Shown: one piece after another, positions 46,605-55,880 of the stretch
Layout of the letters: each line of letters starts with the position of its first letter
Position numbering within the stretch: position 1 is the stretch's first letter
Source of the DNA: Dermatophilus congolensis
GTDB lineage: Bacteria; Actinomycetota; Actinomycetes; Actinomycetales; Dermatophilaceae
Length of the DNA stretch: 64,000 nt
Direction: 5' to 3'
Assembly: GCF_900447215.1 (NCBI RefSeq)
Contig: NZ_UFYA01000001.1
Location: 2,542,001-2,606,000 of the forward strand
The notes under the pieces: generated by a model
What the model saw: the letters and a program-made list of their open reading frames with translations, nothing else
The model's database searches: none
Told to the model about the DNA's origin: nothing
Program-made: the position numbers and the translations under genes

Positions 46605-49388
46605 GTGGCTGAGTCTGGGACCAAGTTGGTCATCGTGGAGTCGCCTGCTAAGGCGAAGACGATCGCCGGGTATCTCGGTGCTGGTTTCGAGGTTGAGGCC
46701 TCGGTGGGGCACATTCGCGATTTGCCGACGCCGAGTCAGTTGCCGCCTGCGGAGAAGAAAGGGCCGTTCGGGAAGTTCGCGGTCGATGTAGAGAATGGCT
46801 TTGCTCCGTATTACGTAGTGTCTTCGGAGAAGAAGACGAAGGTTGCGGAGCTGAAGCGGTTGTTGCGCTCTGCCGATGAGTTGTATCTCGCTACCGATGA
46901 GGATCGGGAGGGCGAGGCGATTGCGTGGCACTTGTTGGAGGTGCTGAAGCCGAAGGTTCCGGTTAAGCGCATGGTGTTCCATGAGATCACCAAGGATGCG
47001 ATTACGAAGGCTGTGCAGAACACGCGTGATCTTGATCATGACCTGGTGGATGCGCAGGAGTCGCGTCGGATTTTGGATCGCTTGTACGGGTATGAGGTTT
47101 CGCCGGTGTTGTGGCGCAAGGTGCGTCCGGGGCTGTCTGCTGGGCGTGTCCAGTCGGTGTCGACGCGTTTGGTGGTTGAGCGTGAACGTGAGCGTATGGC
47201 GTTTGTGGTGGCGAATTATTGGGATGCGTCTGCGCGTTTTGTAACGCGTTCGGGTGGTGGGGAGGATTTCACGGCGAAGTTGACGGGCGTGGGTGGCGTT
47301 CGGGTGGCTTCGGGGCGTGATTTTTCTGATGCTGGTGAGCTGACGGGCAAGGGTGTTCGTCATTTGGGTGAGGTAGAGGCTCAGGCTATTGCGTCTGCGG
47401 TTTCCGGTGGCGTGGGGACGGTGACCTCAGTTCAGGAGAAGCCGTATACGCGCCGTCCTGCGGCGCCGTTCACGACGTCGACTTTGCAGCAGGAGGCAGG
47501 GCGTAAGTTGCGCTTGAGCAGCCGTAATGCGATGAGGGTTGCGCAGCGGCTGTATGAGAACGGCTACATCACGTATATGCGGACGGATTCGACGACGTTG
47601 TCGGAGTCGGCGTTGTCTGCTGCGCGTGGTCAGGCGAGGGATATGTATGGGGCTGAGTTCGTTCCAGATAAGCCGCGTCGGTATGAGAAAAAGGTGAAGA
47701 ACGCGCAGGAGGCGCACGAGGCAATTCGTCCGGCGGGTGATGTTTTCCGTACTCCTGCTCAGGTGGCTGGGCAGTTGACGGGTGAGGATTTTGCTCTGTA
47801 CGAGCTGATTTGGAAGCGGACGGTCGCTTCACAGATGGCTGATGCTCGTGGGTCGACGGCTTCTTTGCGGGTCTCGGTGCCGGTTGCTGGTGTTGAGGTT
47901 GCTGGCGAGTCTGTTGAGTCGGCGGAGTTTTCGGCTAGTGGAACAGTGATTACGTTCCGGGGGTTCTTGGCTGCTTATGAGGAGGGCCGGGATGAGGACC
48001 GCCGGGGTGCTGTTGAGCACAGTGCGGAGCGTCGTTTGCCGAAGTTGGGTGAGGGCGTTGAGTTGGATTGTGCTGATGCTCAAGCTGAGGGGCATCAGAC
48101 AAACCCGCCTGCGAGGTATACCGAAGCTACGTTGGTTAAGGCGATGGAGGAGCTGGGCATTGGGCGCCCATCGACGTATGCGGCAACTGTAGCGACGATC
48201 CAGGATCGTGGCTATGTCAATAGTCGTGGTCAGGCTTTGGTTCCTACGTGGTTGGCGTTTGCGGTGACGCGACTGTTGGAGGAGCATTTTCCGACGCTGG
48301 TGGACTATCAGTTCACGGCGCGGATGGAGGAAGACCTCGATGCCATTGCTAGTGGCGATGAGGGTCGGGTTGAGTGGCTGACGCAGTTCTATTTCGGTAA
48401 CGATGGTGTGGTTTCGGATGACCGTGAGCCGCATGAAGGGTTGGCGGAGCTAGTTGCGAACCTTGGCGAGATTGATGCGAAAGGAATTTCGACCATTGAT
48501 CTCGGTGAGGGCATGGTGGTGCGTGTGGGCCGGTATGGCCCGTACGTAGAAGAAGTTGCCTCTGCAGATGGAGAGCCAGTTGACGGCGCTGCGGGGGAGG
48601 GGGATTCCTCGAAGCGGGGACGTCGCGCAACGGTGAATGATGACATCGCTCCAGATGAGATGACGCCGCAGAAAGCGCGTGAGTTGTTGGAGTTGGCTGC
48701 TGACGATGGTAGAGAGCTAGGCAAGGATCCTCAGACAGGTCACATGATTGTGGCGAAGTCTGGCCGGTTTGGTCCGTACGTGAGTGAGATTTTGCCTGAG
48801 CCTGAAGAAGGCACCCCGAAGTCTAAGCAGCCTAAGCCGAGGACAGCGAGTTTGTTCCGGTCGATGAATTTGGCGACGGTGAGCCTTGATGAGGCGTTGA
48901 AGTTGTTGTCTTTGCCGAGGGTGGTTGGTGTCGATCCGGACAGTGGCGAGGAGATTACGGCGCAGAATGGCCGTTACGGGCCGTATTTGAAGAAGGAGAA
49001 GGATTCGCGTTCTTTGGATTCGGAGGATCAGATCTTCACAGTGACATTGGAAGAGGCATTGGCTTTGTACGCGCAGCCCAAGCGGCGGGGGCGCGCGGCG
49101 GCTAGGCCTCCGATTGCTGATCTTGGTCCTGATCCGGTGACAGGCAAGAACGTGGTGGTTAAGGAAGGTCGTTTTGGCCCGTATGTGACGGATGGGGAGA
49201 CCAATGCGACGTTGCGTAGTGGTGATGATCCGGAAACGATCACTGCTGAGCGTGGTTTTGAGTTGTTGGCGGAGAAGCGGGCTAAGGGGCCGGTGACACG
49301 TAAACGGGCTACGGCGAAGAAAACGCCGGCGAAGAAGTCCACCGCGAAGAAAACAACCACAAAGAAAGCTGCTCCTAAGAAAGCCTGA
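46605..49388 (+). CDS. topA: DNA topoisomerase I with lysine-rich tail
   Basis: The 927-residue type IA enzyme relaxes negative supercoils. It has the Toprim start KLVIVESPAKAKTIAGYLG (about 7), the DEDREGEAIAWHLLE metal motif (about 104), and the active-site Tyr in YITYMRTDST (about 325). Four-Cys zinc fingers of the E. coli type are absent; instead there are repeated TopA C-terminal domains (RFGPYVSE, RYGPYLKK, RFGPYVTD) and a basic KKTPAKKSTAKKTT-like tail, as in other actinobacteria. GTG at 46605 follows GGGAAGTGG. The terminator follows the stop by 10 bp. Confidence 0.97.
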   Translation: MAESGTKLVIVESPAKAKTIAGYLGAGFEVEASVGHIRDLPTPSQLPPAEKKGPFGKFAVDVENGFAPYYVVSSEKKTKVAELKRLLRSADELYLATDEDREGEAIAWHLLEVLKPKVPVKRMVFHEITKDAITKAVQNTRDLDHDLVDAQESRRILDRLYGYEVSPVLWRKVRPGLSAGRVQSVSTRLVVERERERMAFVVANYWDASARFVTRSGGGEDFTAKLTGVGGVRVASGRDFSDAGELTGKGVRHLGEVEAQAIASAVSGGVGTVTSVQEKPYTRRPAAPFTTSTLQQEAGRKLRLSSRNAMRVAQRLYENGYITYMRTDSTTLSESALSAARGQARDMYGAEFVPDKPRRYEKKVKNAQEAHEAIRPAGDVFRTPAQVAGQLTGEDFALYELIWKRTVASQMADARGSTASLRVSVPVAGVEVAGESVESAEFSASGTVITFRGFLAAYEEGRDEDRRGAVEHSAERRLPKLGEGVELDCADAQAEGHQTNPPARYTEATLVKAMEELGIGRPSTYAATVATIQDRGYVNSRGQALVPTWLAFAVTRLLEEHFPTLVDYQFTARMEEDLDAIASGDEGRVEWLTQFYFGNDGVVSDDREPHEGLAELVANLGEIDAKGISTIDLGEGMVVRVGRYGPYVEEVASADGEPVDGAAGEGDSSKRGRRATVNDDIAPDEMTPQKARELLELAADDGRELGKDPQTGHMIVAKSGRFGPYVSEILPEPEEGTPKSKQPKPRTASLFRSMNLATVSLDEALKLLSLPRVVGVDPDSGEEITAQNGRYGPYLKKEKDSRSLDSEDQIFTVTLEEALALYAQPKRRGRAAARPPIADLGPDPVTGKNVVVKEGRFGPYVTDGETNATLRSGDDPETITAERGFELLAEKRAKGPVTRKRATAKKTPAKKSTAKKTTTKKAAPKKA

Positions 49389-49397
49389 TGTTTCATA

Positions 49398-49440
49398 GCT
49401 GGCCCGGGGCGTGGTTCTGCTCTGGGCCAGCTTGTGTTTG
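49398..49440 (+). terminator. Terminator of topA
   Basis: GCTGGCCC (49398-49405) pairs with GGGCCAGC (49424-49431), followed by the T-rich TTGTGTTTG. Confidence 0.75.
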
Positions 49441-49447
49441 TGTGTTT

Positions 49448-49474
49448 TAAAGATTGGGTGGGTGCGGTCGATTT
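49448..49474 (+). promoter_or_regulatory. Candidate sigma-28 (FliA-type) promoter of the MCP gene
   Basis: TAAAGATT, 11 bases, then GTCGATTT. The flagellar sigma-28 consensus is TAAAGTTT-N11-GCCGATAA; spacing is exact and 12 of 16 positions match. It lies 65 bp upstream of the chemoreceptor gene, which fits flagellar-regulon control. Confidence 0.6.
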
Positions 49475-49538
49475 GTCGCGGTAGGTCGGCGCAGGGTTGT
49501 CGATCTGTTTTGTGACCCGTGCGTGAATGGAGTCCACT

Positions 49539-51104
49539 GTGATCTTCGGCAGATCGGCTGGGACGCGTGTGTCCCTGCAGACAGATACACATGAAGAAGA
49601 GCTACGTGGATATGTTGAGGCTCTGCAGATCTTGGTGGACAAGGTTGCTGGTGCGCGTAGCGGGGATGATGTTTTCCGGGTGGCGTTGGAGACGATTCGT
49701 GACAGTTTTCATTTGCTATACGGGTCGGTGTGGGTGATGGATCCGAAAGAGAAGGTTTTGAGGCTCCGGATGGAGTCGGGGGGTTTATCGGATCGGTTTG
49801 CCCCGGTGACGCGGGGGGCGGCGTTTTCTGAGGGTGTTGGGTTGGTGGGTGGCGCGTGGAGTCAGCGTGAGTTGATTTTTGAACCGGATTTGCGTGCGGT
49901 GAAGGATTGTCCGCGTGCGCAGATTGCGTATGAGAGTGGTGTGAGGTCGGCTGTGTCGTTCCCGTTGTTTAGGGAGGGGCAGATCGTGGCGACGATGGAT
50001 TTCATGGCCGATGAGGAACATACGCCGGGGTTGGTGCGGCTGCAGGTGTTGCGTTGTGTGGCCAAGTTGGTGTCACAGGCGTTGGAGCGGGTGTTGGATT
50101 CTGAGCGTCGGGTGGAGATGCAGAGCGATATGGCCGCCATTAATGCGGTGGTGAAGAAAACGAATGAGTCTTCGAGTGAGCGGGAGACGATTCGGGCAAC
50201 TCTTGACACGGTGCGGGCGCAGTTTGGTTGGGAGTATGGCTCGTATTGGGAGGTGGATTCTGCTGACAATACGTTGAAGAACAAGTACGAGTCGGGTTCT
50301 GCAGGTGAAGAGTTCCGTGAGGTGACGCGTAAAGCGAGTTTTGCTCGCGGAGTGGGTGTTGCTGGTCGTACGTGGAGTACGCGTGATCTGGTGTTTGAAC
50401 CTGATTTGGGTTTGGTGACTGACTGTGTGCGTGCTCCTGCGGCGCAGCGTGCGGGGGTGAAGTCTGGGGTGTCTCTTCCCATCATTGTTGAGGGTGAGGT
50501 CATCGGGACGATGGACTTCTTCACGACCAAGGATGTTGATCTTACGGAGGATCGGGCCTCGGCGTTGCGGAATACTGCGTTCCTTGTTTCGAGTGCGTTG
50601 GAGCGTATTCGTGATGCGGATCGCACGAAGGGTGCTGGTGAAGAGCTTTTGAGCTCGATCACGGAGGTGGAGCGGAATGTGGTTGCGGCCTCGAATGTTG
50701 CTGCTGAGGCACAACGGCTGACTGATGAGGCATCCCGGATTGTGGCTAATCTCAATCAGTCGTCGAACGAGATTGGCAATGTGGTGAACACCATTACATC
50801 AATTGCCGAGCAGACGAATCTTTTGGCGTTGAATGCCACGATTGAGGCTGCTCGGGCGGGTGAGGCTGGCAAGGGGTTCGCGGTGGTCGCTAATGAGGTG
50901 AAGGAACTGTCGCGCGAGACGAGTACTGCGACCGAAGAGGTTGGGGCAAAGGTGTCGGCGATTCAGACTGACGCGCAGTCGGTGGTTCAGGCGTTGGTAC
51001 AGGTGAAGTCGACTGTGGAGCAGATCAATGATGCGCAGAATGTCATTTCTGGTGTGTTGACCGAGCAGAGTGCTGTGACGCGTAGTGTTCTTGGCCAGGG
51101 TTGA
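49539..51104 (+). CDS. Soluble chemoreceptor with two GAF domains (GAF-GAF-MCP)
   Basis: GTG at 49539 has GGAG six bases upstream; an in-frame ATG at 49527 is the alternative. There is no signal peptide or membrane segment. Two homologous GAF domains (about 15-170 and 195-355) share a pattern: GVG.(A/V)G..W..R.L.FEPDL..V.DC.RA, then (G/A)TMDF. The signalling domain follows, with the tip [23 protein letters not shown] split by the CheW/CheA contact and [13 protein letters not shown] after it. The C-terminal helix after the tip is only about 70 residues, short for an MCP hairpin, and there are no methylation-site repeats that I can see. It is likely a cytoplasmic receptor. Confidence 0.9.
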   Translation: MIFGRSAGTRVSLQTDTHEEELRGYVEALQILVDKVAGARSGDDVFRVALETIRDSFHLLYGSVWVMDPKEKVLRLRMESGGLSDRFAPVTRGAAFSEGVGLVGGAWSQRELIFEPDLRAVKDCPRAQIAYESGVRSAVSFPLFREGQIVATMDFMADEEHTPGLVRLQVLRCVAKLVSQALERVLDSERRVEMQSDMAAINAVVKKTNESSSERETIRATLDTVRAQFGWEYGSYWEVDSADNTLKNKYESGSAGEEFREVTRKASFARGVGVAGRTWSTRDLVFEPDLGLVTDCVRAPAAQRAGVKSGVSLPIIVEGEVIGTMDFFTTKDVDLTEDRASALRNTAFLVSSALERIRDADRTKGAGEELLSSITEVERNVVAASNVAAEAQRLTDEASRIVANLNQSSNEIGNVVNTITSIAEQTNLLALNATIEAARAGEAGKGFAVVANEVKELSRETSTATEEVGAKVSAIQTDAQSVVQALVQVKSTVEQINDAQNVISGVLTEQSAVTRSVLGQG

Positions 51105-51224
51105 TGTGTTGGTGAGGTGTTCGAGACATCTGTCCGGAAGTTCTCACGGCGGTGGGTTGGGTGCCGATGAGGGTAGTGGCTACTCCGATACGACGGATGT
51201 GGCTCCGGAGGGAAGGACAACGAT

Positions 51225-51407
51225 ATGGACATCGCACTGGCGCAAAGCATCATGATGCAGCGATCCGCGGCGACCTACTCGCAAGCCCAGGTTTCCCTGC
51301 TCAAGAAGGCAATGGACAGTGAATCGTCCACTGCGGCGCAGCTGCTTAGCTCAATGCCGCTGGCTACCGAGGGCAACGTGGGACGCAACATCAACACGTA
51401 TGCCTGA
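51225..51407 (+). CDS. YjfB-like putative motility protein
   Basis: This 60-residue protein starts MDIALAQSIMMQRSAA and has VSLLKKAMDSESSTAAQLLSSM, the pattern of the YjfB/putative motility protein family (PF14070), which is found beside flagellar or chemotaxis genes. It follows the chemoreceptor by 120 bp and has its own terminator. ATG at 51225 follows GGAAGGA. Its molecular role is unknown. Confidence 0.78.
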   Translation: MDIALAQSIMMQRSAATYSQAQVSLLKKAMDSESSTAAQLLSSMPLATEGNVGRNINTYA

Positions 51408-51426
51408 GGTGTGACTATTGGCTGTG

Positions 51427-51463
51427 AAGGGACCGAGGCGTTGCTAGCGCTTCGGTCCCTTTT
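51427..51463 (+). terminator. Terminator of the YjfB-like gene
   Basis: AAGGGACCGA pairs with TCGGTCCCTT, with further pairing in the loop (GCG..CGC), followed by TTTTG. Confidence 0.88.
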
Positions 51464-51519
51464 GTCTGCAGCTGCAGCTGTAACTTTTGTTGGGGGTGTT
51501 CGCAACTAGGCTGGCTTTC

Positions 51520-52197
51520 ATGGTGATGGGGATTGATCAGGGCTGTGCTGGCGCGGGACGCGATGTAGGCCGCGGGCTGTTTGTGGTGTTTGAAGGTGGA
51601 GATGGAGCGGGGAAGTCTACGCAGGTTGCGCGTCTGGTGGAGGCGTTATCTTCGCGGGGGGAGTGCGTTGTTGCGACTCGTGAACCTGGTGGGACTGCTG
51701 TGGGGGCGCAGATTCGTCAGGTGCTTTTGCATGGGCAGCAGGTCGCTCCTGCGGCGGAGGCGTTGTTGTTCGCCGCTGATCGGGCGCAGCATGTGCAGAC
51801 AGTGATTCGTCCTGCGTTGGCTGCAGGGGCGGTGGTGGTGTGCGATCGCTATGTGGATTCCACTTTTGCGTATCAGGGGGCTCGTGATGACCTTGATATG
51901 GAGGATTTGCGCGGGTTGGTTGCATATGCCACAGGTGGTTTGGTGCCTGATGTGACGGTTCTTTTGGATGTGTCTGCTCAGGTGGGTGCGGCTCGTCGTG
52001 GGGGAGACCGGGATCGGATTGAGGCGGAACCGGATAGTTTTCATCAGGCTGTTCGTGATGGGTTTCTGGAGCGTGCTCGCTGCGCGCCGCAGCGTTATCT
52101 GGTTCTTGATGCTGCTGCGCCTGTTGAGGAGATAGCTGCTGCTGTGTTGGGTCGTGTGGAAAGTCTGTTGGGTGAGCGTCGGGGGGAGCGCGGGTGA
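51520..52197 (+). CDS. tmk: dTMP kinase
   Basis: Thymidylate kinase phosphorylates dTMP to dTDP. The product (about 225 residues) has the P-loop FEGGDGAGKST (about 27-37), REPGGT (about 60), and DRYVDSTFAYQGA (about 112). ATG at 51520 or 51526 may be the start; both lack a strong site. It overlaps the delta-prime gene by 4 bp, a common actinobacterial pairing of tmk with holB. Confidence 0.94.
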   Translation: MVMGIDQGCAGAGRDVGRGLFVVFEGGDGAGKSTQVARLVEALSSRGECVVATREPGGTAVGAQIRQVLLHGQQVAPAAEALLFAADRAQHVQTVIRPALAAGAVVVCDRYVDSTFAYQGARDDLDMEDLRGLVAYATGGLVPDVTVLLDVSAQVGAARRGGDRDRIEAEPDSFHQAVRDGFLERARCAPQRYLVLDAAAPVEEIAAAVLGRVESLLGERRGERG

Positions 52198-53342
52198 CTG
52201 TTTGGGATGACTTGGTGGGACAGGAGGCTGCGGTTGAGGTTTTGAAGCGGGCAGTTGTTGATCCGACTGCTATGACGCATGCGTGGCTTTTTACCGGGCC
52301 TCCTGGCTCTGGGCGTTCTAATGCTGCGCGGGCTTTTGCTGCGGCCTTGCAATGTCCTGATGGTGGGTGTGGTGGGTGTGTTGAATGTCGCACTGCGATT
52401 GCTGGCACTCATGCGGATGTGAAGGTTGTTGCGACCGAGGGGTTGACTATCCAGGTTCATGATGCGCGTGATCTTGCTCATGAATCGGCGCATCTGCCTT
52501 CGGTGGGGCAGTGGCGAATTGTGGTGATTGAGGACGCGGATCGGCTTACTGAGCGTGCGGCAGATGCGCTTTTGAAGGCTATTGAGGAGCCTGGTCCAGC
52601 GACGGTGTGGGTTTTGTGTGCGCCTTCTCTTGAGGACGTGATTGTGACGTTGCGTTCGCGCAGCAGGCATGTTCGTTTGCGCACTCCGCCGGTGGGGGCG
52701 GTGGCGGAGCTTCTTGTGCGGCGTGATGGTGTGGACCCGGTGCTTGCTGCGGATGCGGCGCGTGCTGCTCAGTCGCATATTGGGTTGGCTCGACGGTTGG
52801 CGCGGGATGAGGGGGCGCGGACTCGGCGTCGTGAGACGGTGAAGATGGCTACCCGAATTCATAGTGTTGCTGACGCGATTAGCGCTGCGGCTGATTTGGC
52901 GTCGATTGCTGCAGATGAGGCTGGCGCAGATGGGGGTGAGCGTGATCGTCGTGAAAAAGAGAAGTTGTTGGTTACGCTTGGTGCTGATCCCGCTGCGCGT
53001 ACGCAGCCTGCGCATGTTCGTGCGCAGGTGAACGCGCTGGAAAAAGAACAGAAAACTCGGGCTACACGCCGGAATCGGGATGTTATCGATCGCTCATTGA
53101 TTGATCTTCAGTCCATTTATCGGGATGCTTTCGTGGTTGCGATGGGCGAACCGGTTTCTCTTGTTAATGAGGATCTTCGTTCGGATGTGATCGCTCTCTC
53201 TCAGGCAGTAAAAGTGGAGTGGTTGCTTGCTGCGATGAACGCGATTATGGCGGCACGAGAGAGAATTGCTGCCAATGTTCCGCCTTTGCTTGCGCTTGAG
53301 GCGATGTTGGTGCATCTGCGGGTTCCAGCTCTGGACAAGTGA
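52194..53342 (+). CDS. holB: DNA polymerase III subunit delta prime
   Basis: The 382-residue clamp-loader subunit has an AAA+ fold with a disabled Walker A (GPPGSGRSNAARA, Arg for Lys, about 34), a zinc-binding CPDGGCGGCVEC cluster (about 52), the Walker B region VVIEDADRLT, and a sensor block CAPSLEDVIVTLRSR. The lost Walker Lys is normal for delta prime, which does not hydrolyse ATP. GTG at 52194 overlaps tmk. Confidence 0.92.
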   Translation: MTVWDDLVGQEAAVEVLKRAVVDPTAMTHAWLFTGPPGSGRSNAARAFAAALQCPDGGCGGCVECRTAIAGTHADVKVVATEGLTIQVHDARDLAHESAHLPSVGQWRIVVIEDADRLTERAADALLKAIEEPGPATVWVLCAPSLEDVIVTLRSRSRHVRLRTPPVGAVAELLVRRDGVDPVLAADAARAAQSHIGLARRLARDEGARTRRRETVKMATRIHSVADAISAAADLASIAADEAGADGGERDRREKEKLLVTLGADPAARTQPAHVRAQVNALEKEQKTRATRRNRDVIDRSLIDLQSIYRDAFVVAMGEPVSLVNEDLRSDVIALSQAVKVEWLLAAMNAIMAARERIAANVPPLLALEAMLVHLRVPALDK

Positions 53343-53559
53343 ATTTCGTCTTGGTTGGAGGAGTGCCTTTCCTAAGTAAATGTGGGACGAGATGATGCCA
53401 CGTTGAGGAGCCGATACGGTGTAAGGAAACAGGGCGTTTCGTCGAGTAGAAAGACTCGCCCTATCCCTCACAAAGTCGAGCAGTGATCGAGAAGGCGCCC
53501 CCACGCCTGCCAGGCGCTCCTGCCGACGCTAAGTAGCCCAATGAACAGGAGTCATGCAC

Positions 53560-55212
53560 GTGAGGACAGCCAGAATGCGAACAGTGGCGGTTGCTGGCGC
53601 GGTGGCGTTGGCTCTCGCCGGGTGTCAAAAAGCTGACACTGTGACTGAGGGGTCTAAGAATGGCAATGGTTCTGCTTCGAGCTCACATGTTGGTGAGCAG
53701 AACGAACAGGGCAATTCGCAAGGAAAACAGCCCGGTAATGGTTCCCAAAACGGCGCTGCTCAGGCTCCTGCTACGGGTGATGCCAGGCTTTCGAAGTTTT
53801 ATACGCAGAAGCCTGTGTGGGAGACGTGCTCTGATAGTTCTGAGGGCGCATCCGCTAAGTGTGCGTGGGTAAAGGTGCCGATTGATTATTCAAAGCCAGA
53901 TGGGAAAACCGTTAAGCTGCGCGTTTTGAAAGTTGCGGCTAATGGCGCAAAGAATGGTCAGGCTCCGAGAGGAGCGTTGCTGGTTAACCCAGGTGGCCCG
54001 GGAGCTTCAGCTACGCAGTATGCGATGATGGCCGACTTTATTGTTTCTGGAACTATTCGGAAGAATTACGACATCGTTGGTTTTGATCCTCGCGGTGTCG
54101 GAAAATCGTCGCCAATGAAGTGTCTTGATGACGCATCAATGGATGCGGTAATGGGTGCTGACCCAACTCCGGATGATCAACAAGAAATAGAAATCGCTTA
54201 TGGCGGTTTGGCAAAAATGGGCAAGGGGTGCCAGCAGAAATATCCCGATTTGGTTGGGCATGTTTCGACAGCAGAAGCTGCGCGGGATATGGATGTGGTT
54301 CGTTCTGTTTTGGGGCAGCCTAAGCTGAACTATTTGGGCAAGTCGTATGGCACGTACCTCGGGGCAACGTATGCAGGATTGTTCCCTAAGAATGTCGGGA
54401 ACATGATTCTCGATGGTGTTATGCCCCCTGATTTGACCTCTGAACAGGTCAGCTTGGGGCAAGCTGCTGGGTTTGAGTCGGCAACGCGTGCGTGGGCGAA
54501 GTCATGTACTTCTTCTGGAAAATGCCCGCTCGGTAATGACGTCGAATCTGTCATGAAAGGTTTGAAAGACTTTTTCAAGCAGCTTGACTCAAAGCCTTTG
54601 CCGGTTAGCGGCAACCCGCGCATCAAGGAATTGACTGAAGGCTGGGCAACGATTGGTGTTGCGCAAGCCATGTACACGAAGACCTACTGGGACACCCTCA
54701 CTGAGGCGCTTCAGTCGGCTAAGGATGGCGATGGAACGCCGCTGTTTGCTTTGGCTTCGGAGTATGCCAGCCGTGATGACAACGGCGAGTATGAGAACAA
54801 TACGATGCAGGTCATCAATGCAGTGAACTGCTTGGATCGTGGTGCTCAGCGATGGGATGAAGCGCAGCTGAAGTCAAAGAAGGCCGAGTTTGAGTCGAAG
54901 GCTCCGGTGTGGGGTGGCATGATGTCTTTCGGCGGAAATTCGTGTGCTGCGTGGCCGGCCCCGGCTACGGGTAAGATAGACAAGGTTTCCGCGCAAGGAA
55001 GCGGTCCGATTGTGGTCATCGGCACTACTCGTGATCCTGCTACGCCCTATGAGTGGGCTAAGCGGCTTCATGATCAGCTGTCGAACAGTCGCCTCATTTC
55101 ACATGAGGGAGACGGTCACACGGCTTACAAAACGGGCAGCAGTTGCGTGGACCAGGCGGTTGATGGGTATCTTATGAATGGCACACCGCCCAAGGACGGC
55201 CTCTCCTGCTGA
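53560..55212 (+). CDS. Exported alpha/beta hydrolase (tripeptidyl-aminopeptidase-like lipoprotein)
   Basis: The product (about 550 residues) starts with a signal peptide ending in lipobox LALAGC (Cys about 25-27), then a Gly/Asn/Gln-rich linker. The alpha/beta hydrolase domain has the oxyanion region NPGGPGASA, the nucleophile elbow GKSYGTYLG (Ser about 265), Asp in TTRDPATPYE and His in GDGHTAY. This is the TAP/SlpD-E family of secreted peptidases with the TAP-like C-terminal domain. GTG at 53560 lies eight bases after AGGAG; ATG at 53554 is too close. Likely a cell-surface peptidase. Confidence 0.88.
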   Translation: MRTARMRTVAVAGAVALALAGCQKADTVTEGSKNGNGSASSSHVGEQNEQGNSQGKQPGNGSQNGAAQAPATGDARLSKFYTQKPVWETCSDSSEGASAKCAWVKVPIDYSKPDGKTVKLRVLKVAANGAKNGQAPRGALLVNPGGPGASATQYAMMADFIVSGTIRKNYDIVGFDPRGVGKSSPMKCLDDASMDAVMGADPTPDDQQEIEIAYGGLAKMGKGCQQKYPDLVGHVSTAEAARDMDVVRSVLGQPKLNYLGKSYGTYLGATYAGLFPKNVGNMILDGVMPPDLTSEQVSLGQAAGFESATRAWAKSCTSSGKCPLGNDVESVMKGLKDFFKQLDSKPLPVSGNPRIKELTEGWATIGVAQAMYTKTYWDTLTEALQSAKDGDGTPLFALASEYASRDDNGEYENNTMQVINAVNCLDRGAQRWDEAQLKSKKAEFESKAPVWGGMMSFGGNSCAAWPAPATGKIDKVSAQGSGPIVVIGTTRDPATPYEWAKRLHDQLSNSRLISHEGDGHTAYKTGSSCVDQAVDGYLMNGTPPKDGLSC

Positions 55213-55434
55213 TCACCCACCCCCAGTACGGGGAGGCCTAGGACGTTCCGCCCGGAACTGCAACTGGGTTGAGGCGCTACCACCCGCGCCTCCCCTGGTC
55301 GCCGCCGCTCCACCCGGCCTGCGACCAGCACTCCGGGCGGGGCGTCCGCTTTTTATCCTGGTGAGGTGAGTGCCTCCGGTCGATTCGGAGTTTGCGCCCT
55401 TCACCTTGTACAGTGATTAAGCGCTTCGGCGCAC

Positions 55435-55510
55435 GCCGCCTTAGCTCAGTCGGCAGAGCGATTCACTCGTAATGAATAGGTCGTCGGTTCGATTCCGACA
55501 GGCGGCTCCA
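55435..55510 (+). tRNA. tRNA-Thr (CGT anticodon)
   Basis: A 76-nt tRNA with acceptor GCCGCCT/AGGCGGC, discriminator T, encoded CCA, T loop TTCGATT. The anticodon stem ATTCA/TGAAT closes loop CTCGTAA, so the anticodon is CGT. Confidence 0.96.
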
Positions 55511-55512
55511 GT

Positions 55513-55542
55513 AACACCCTCCACTTCGTGGGGGGTGTTTTT
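55513..55542 (+). terminator. Terminator of tRNA-Thr
   Basis: AACACCCTCCA pairs with TGGGGGGTGTT around CTTCG, followed by a T run. Confidence 0.88.
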
Positions 55543-55880
55543 GTGTTGCGATGCTTTGTGGATGCTTCTTATCGTTTTCGCCAAAAGCGAACATGGAAGT
55601 GCTGTCTCTATGGGGTGTAAGTATTTCGGGTTTCAGACGGGGGGATCTTCCCCGAGGGGGGCTAAGCCGCCATGGGGCTTTTCAGGGCGCTCAAGGCCTC
55701 TTGGGGGCTGTGTGACGGACTTTCTGCAGGATTTGTGTCCATATGTGCGGTCGTGCGTCTCACGTTAGGGAAATCCTGCTGAGGATGTTCATTTATGGCG
55801 AACAATCGCCGGGCCCCTATAAGAGCCCGGCCGAGTGCCTAGAGCGCCTTCACTAGAGAGCATGACCACAAAGGTGGCTA
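55543..55880. other. Intergenic region between tRNA-Thr and the CDF gene
   Basis: No gene is supported. The only clear structure is the hairpin at 55808-55831 (GCCGGGC/GCCCGGC), which lies 50 bp beyond the stop of the minus-strand CDF gene and may end its transcript. Several GGGGGGCT-type short repeats are of unclear meaning. Confidence 0.5.

Noticed and set aside
46490-49592. Long minus-strand frames opposite topA
   Set aside because: They are antisense shadows of an intact topA with Arg-rich composition and no domains.
51163-51170. GCCGATGA as a possible sigma-28 -10 element for the YjfB-like gene
   Set aside because: No TAAA-like -35 element exists at the required 11-base spacing.
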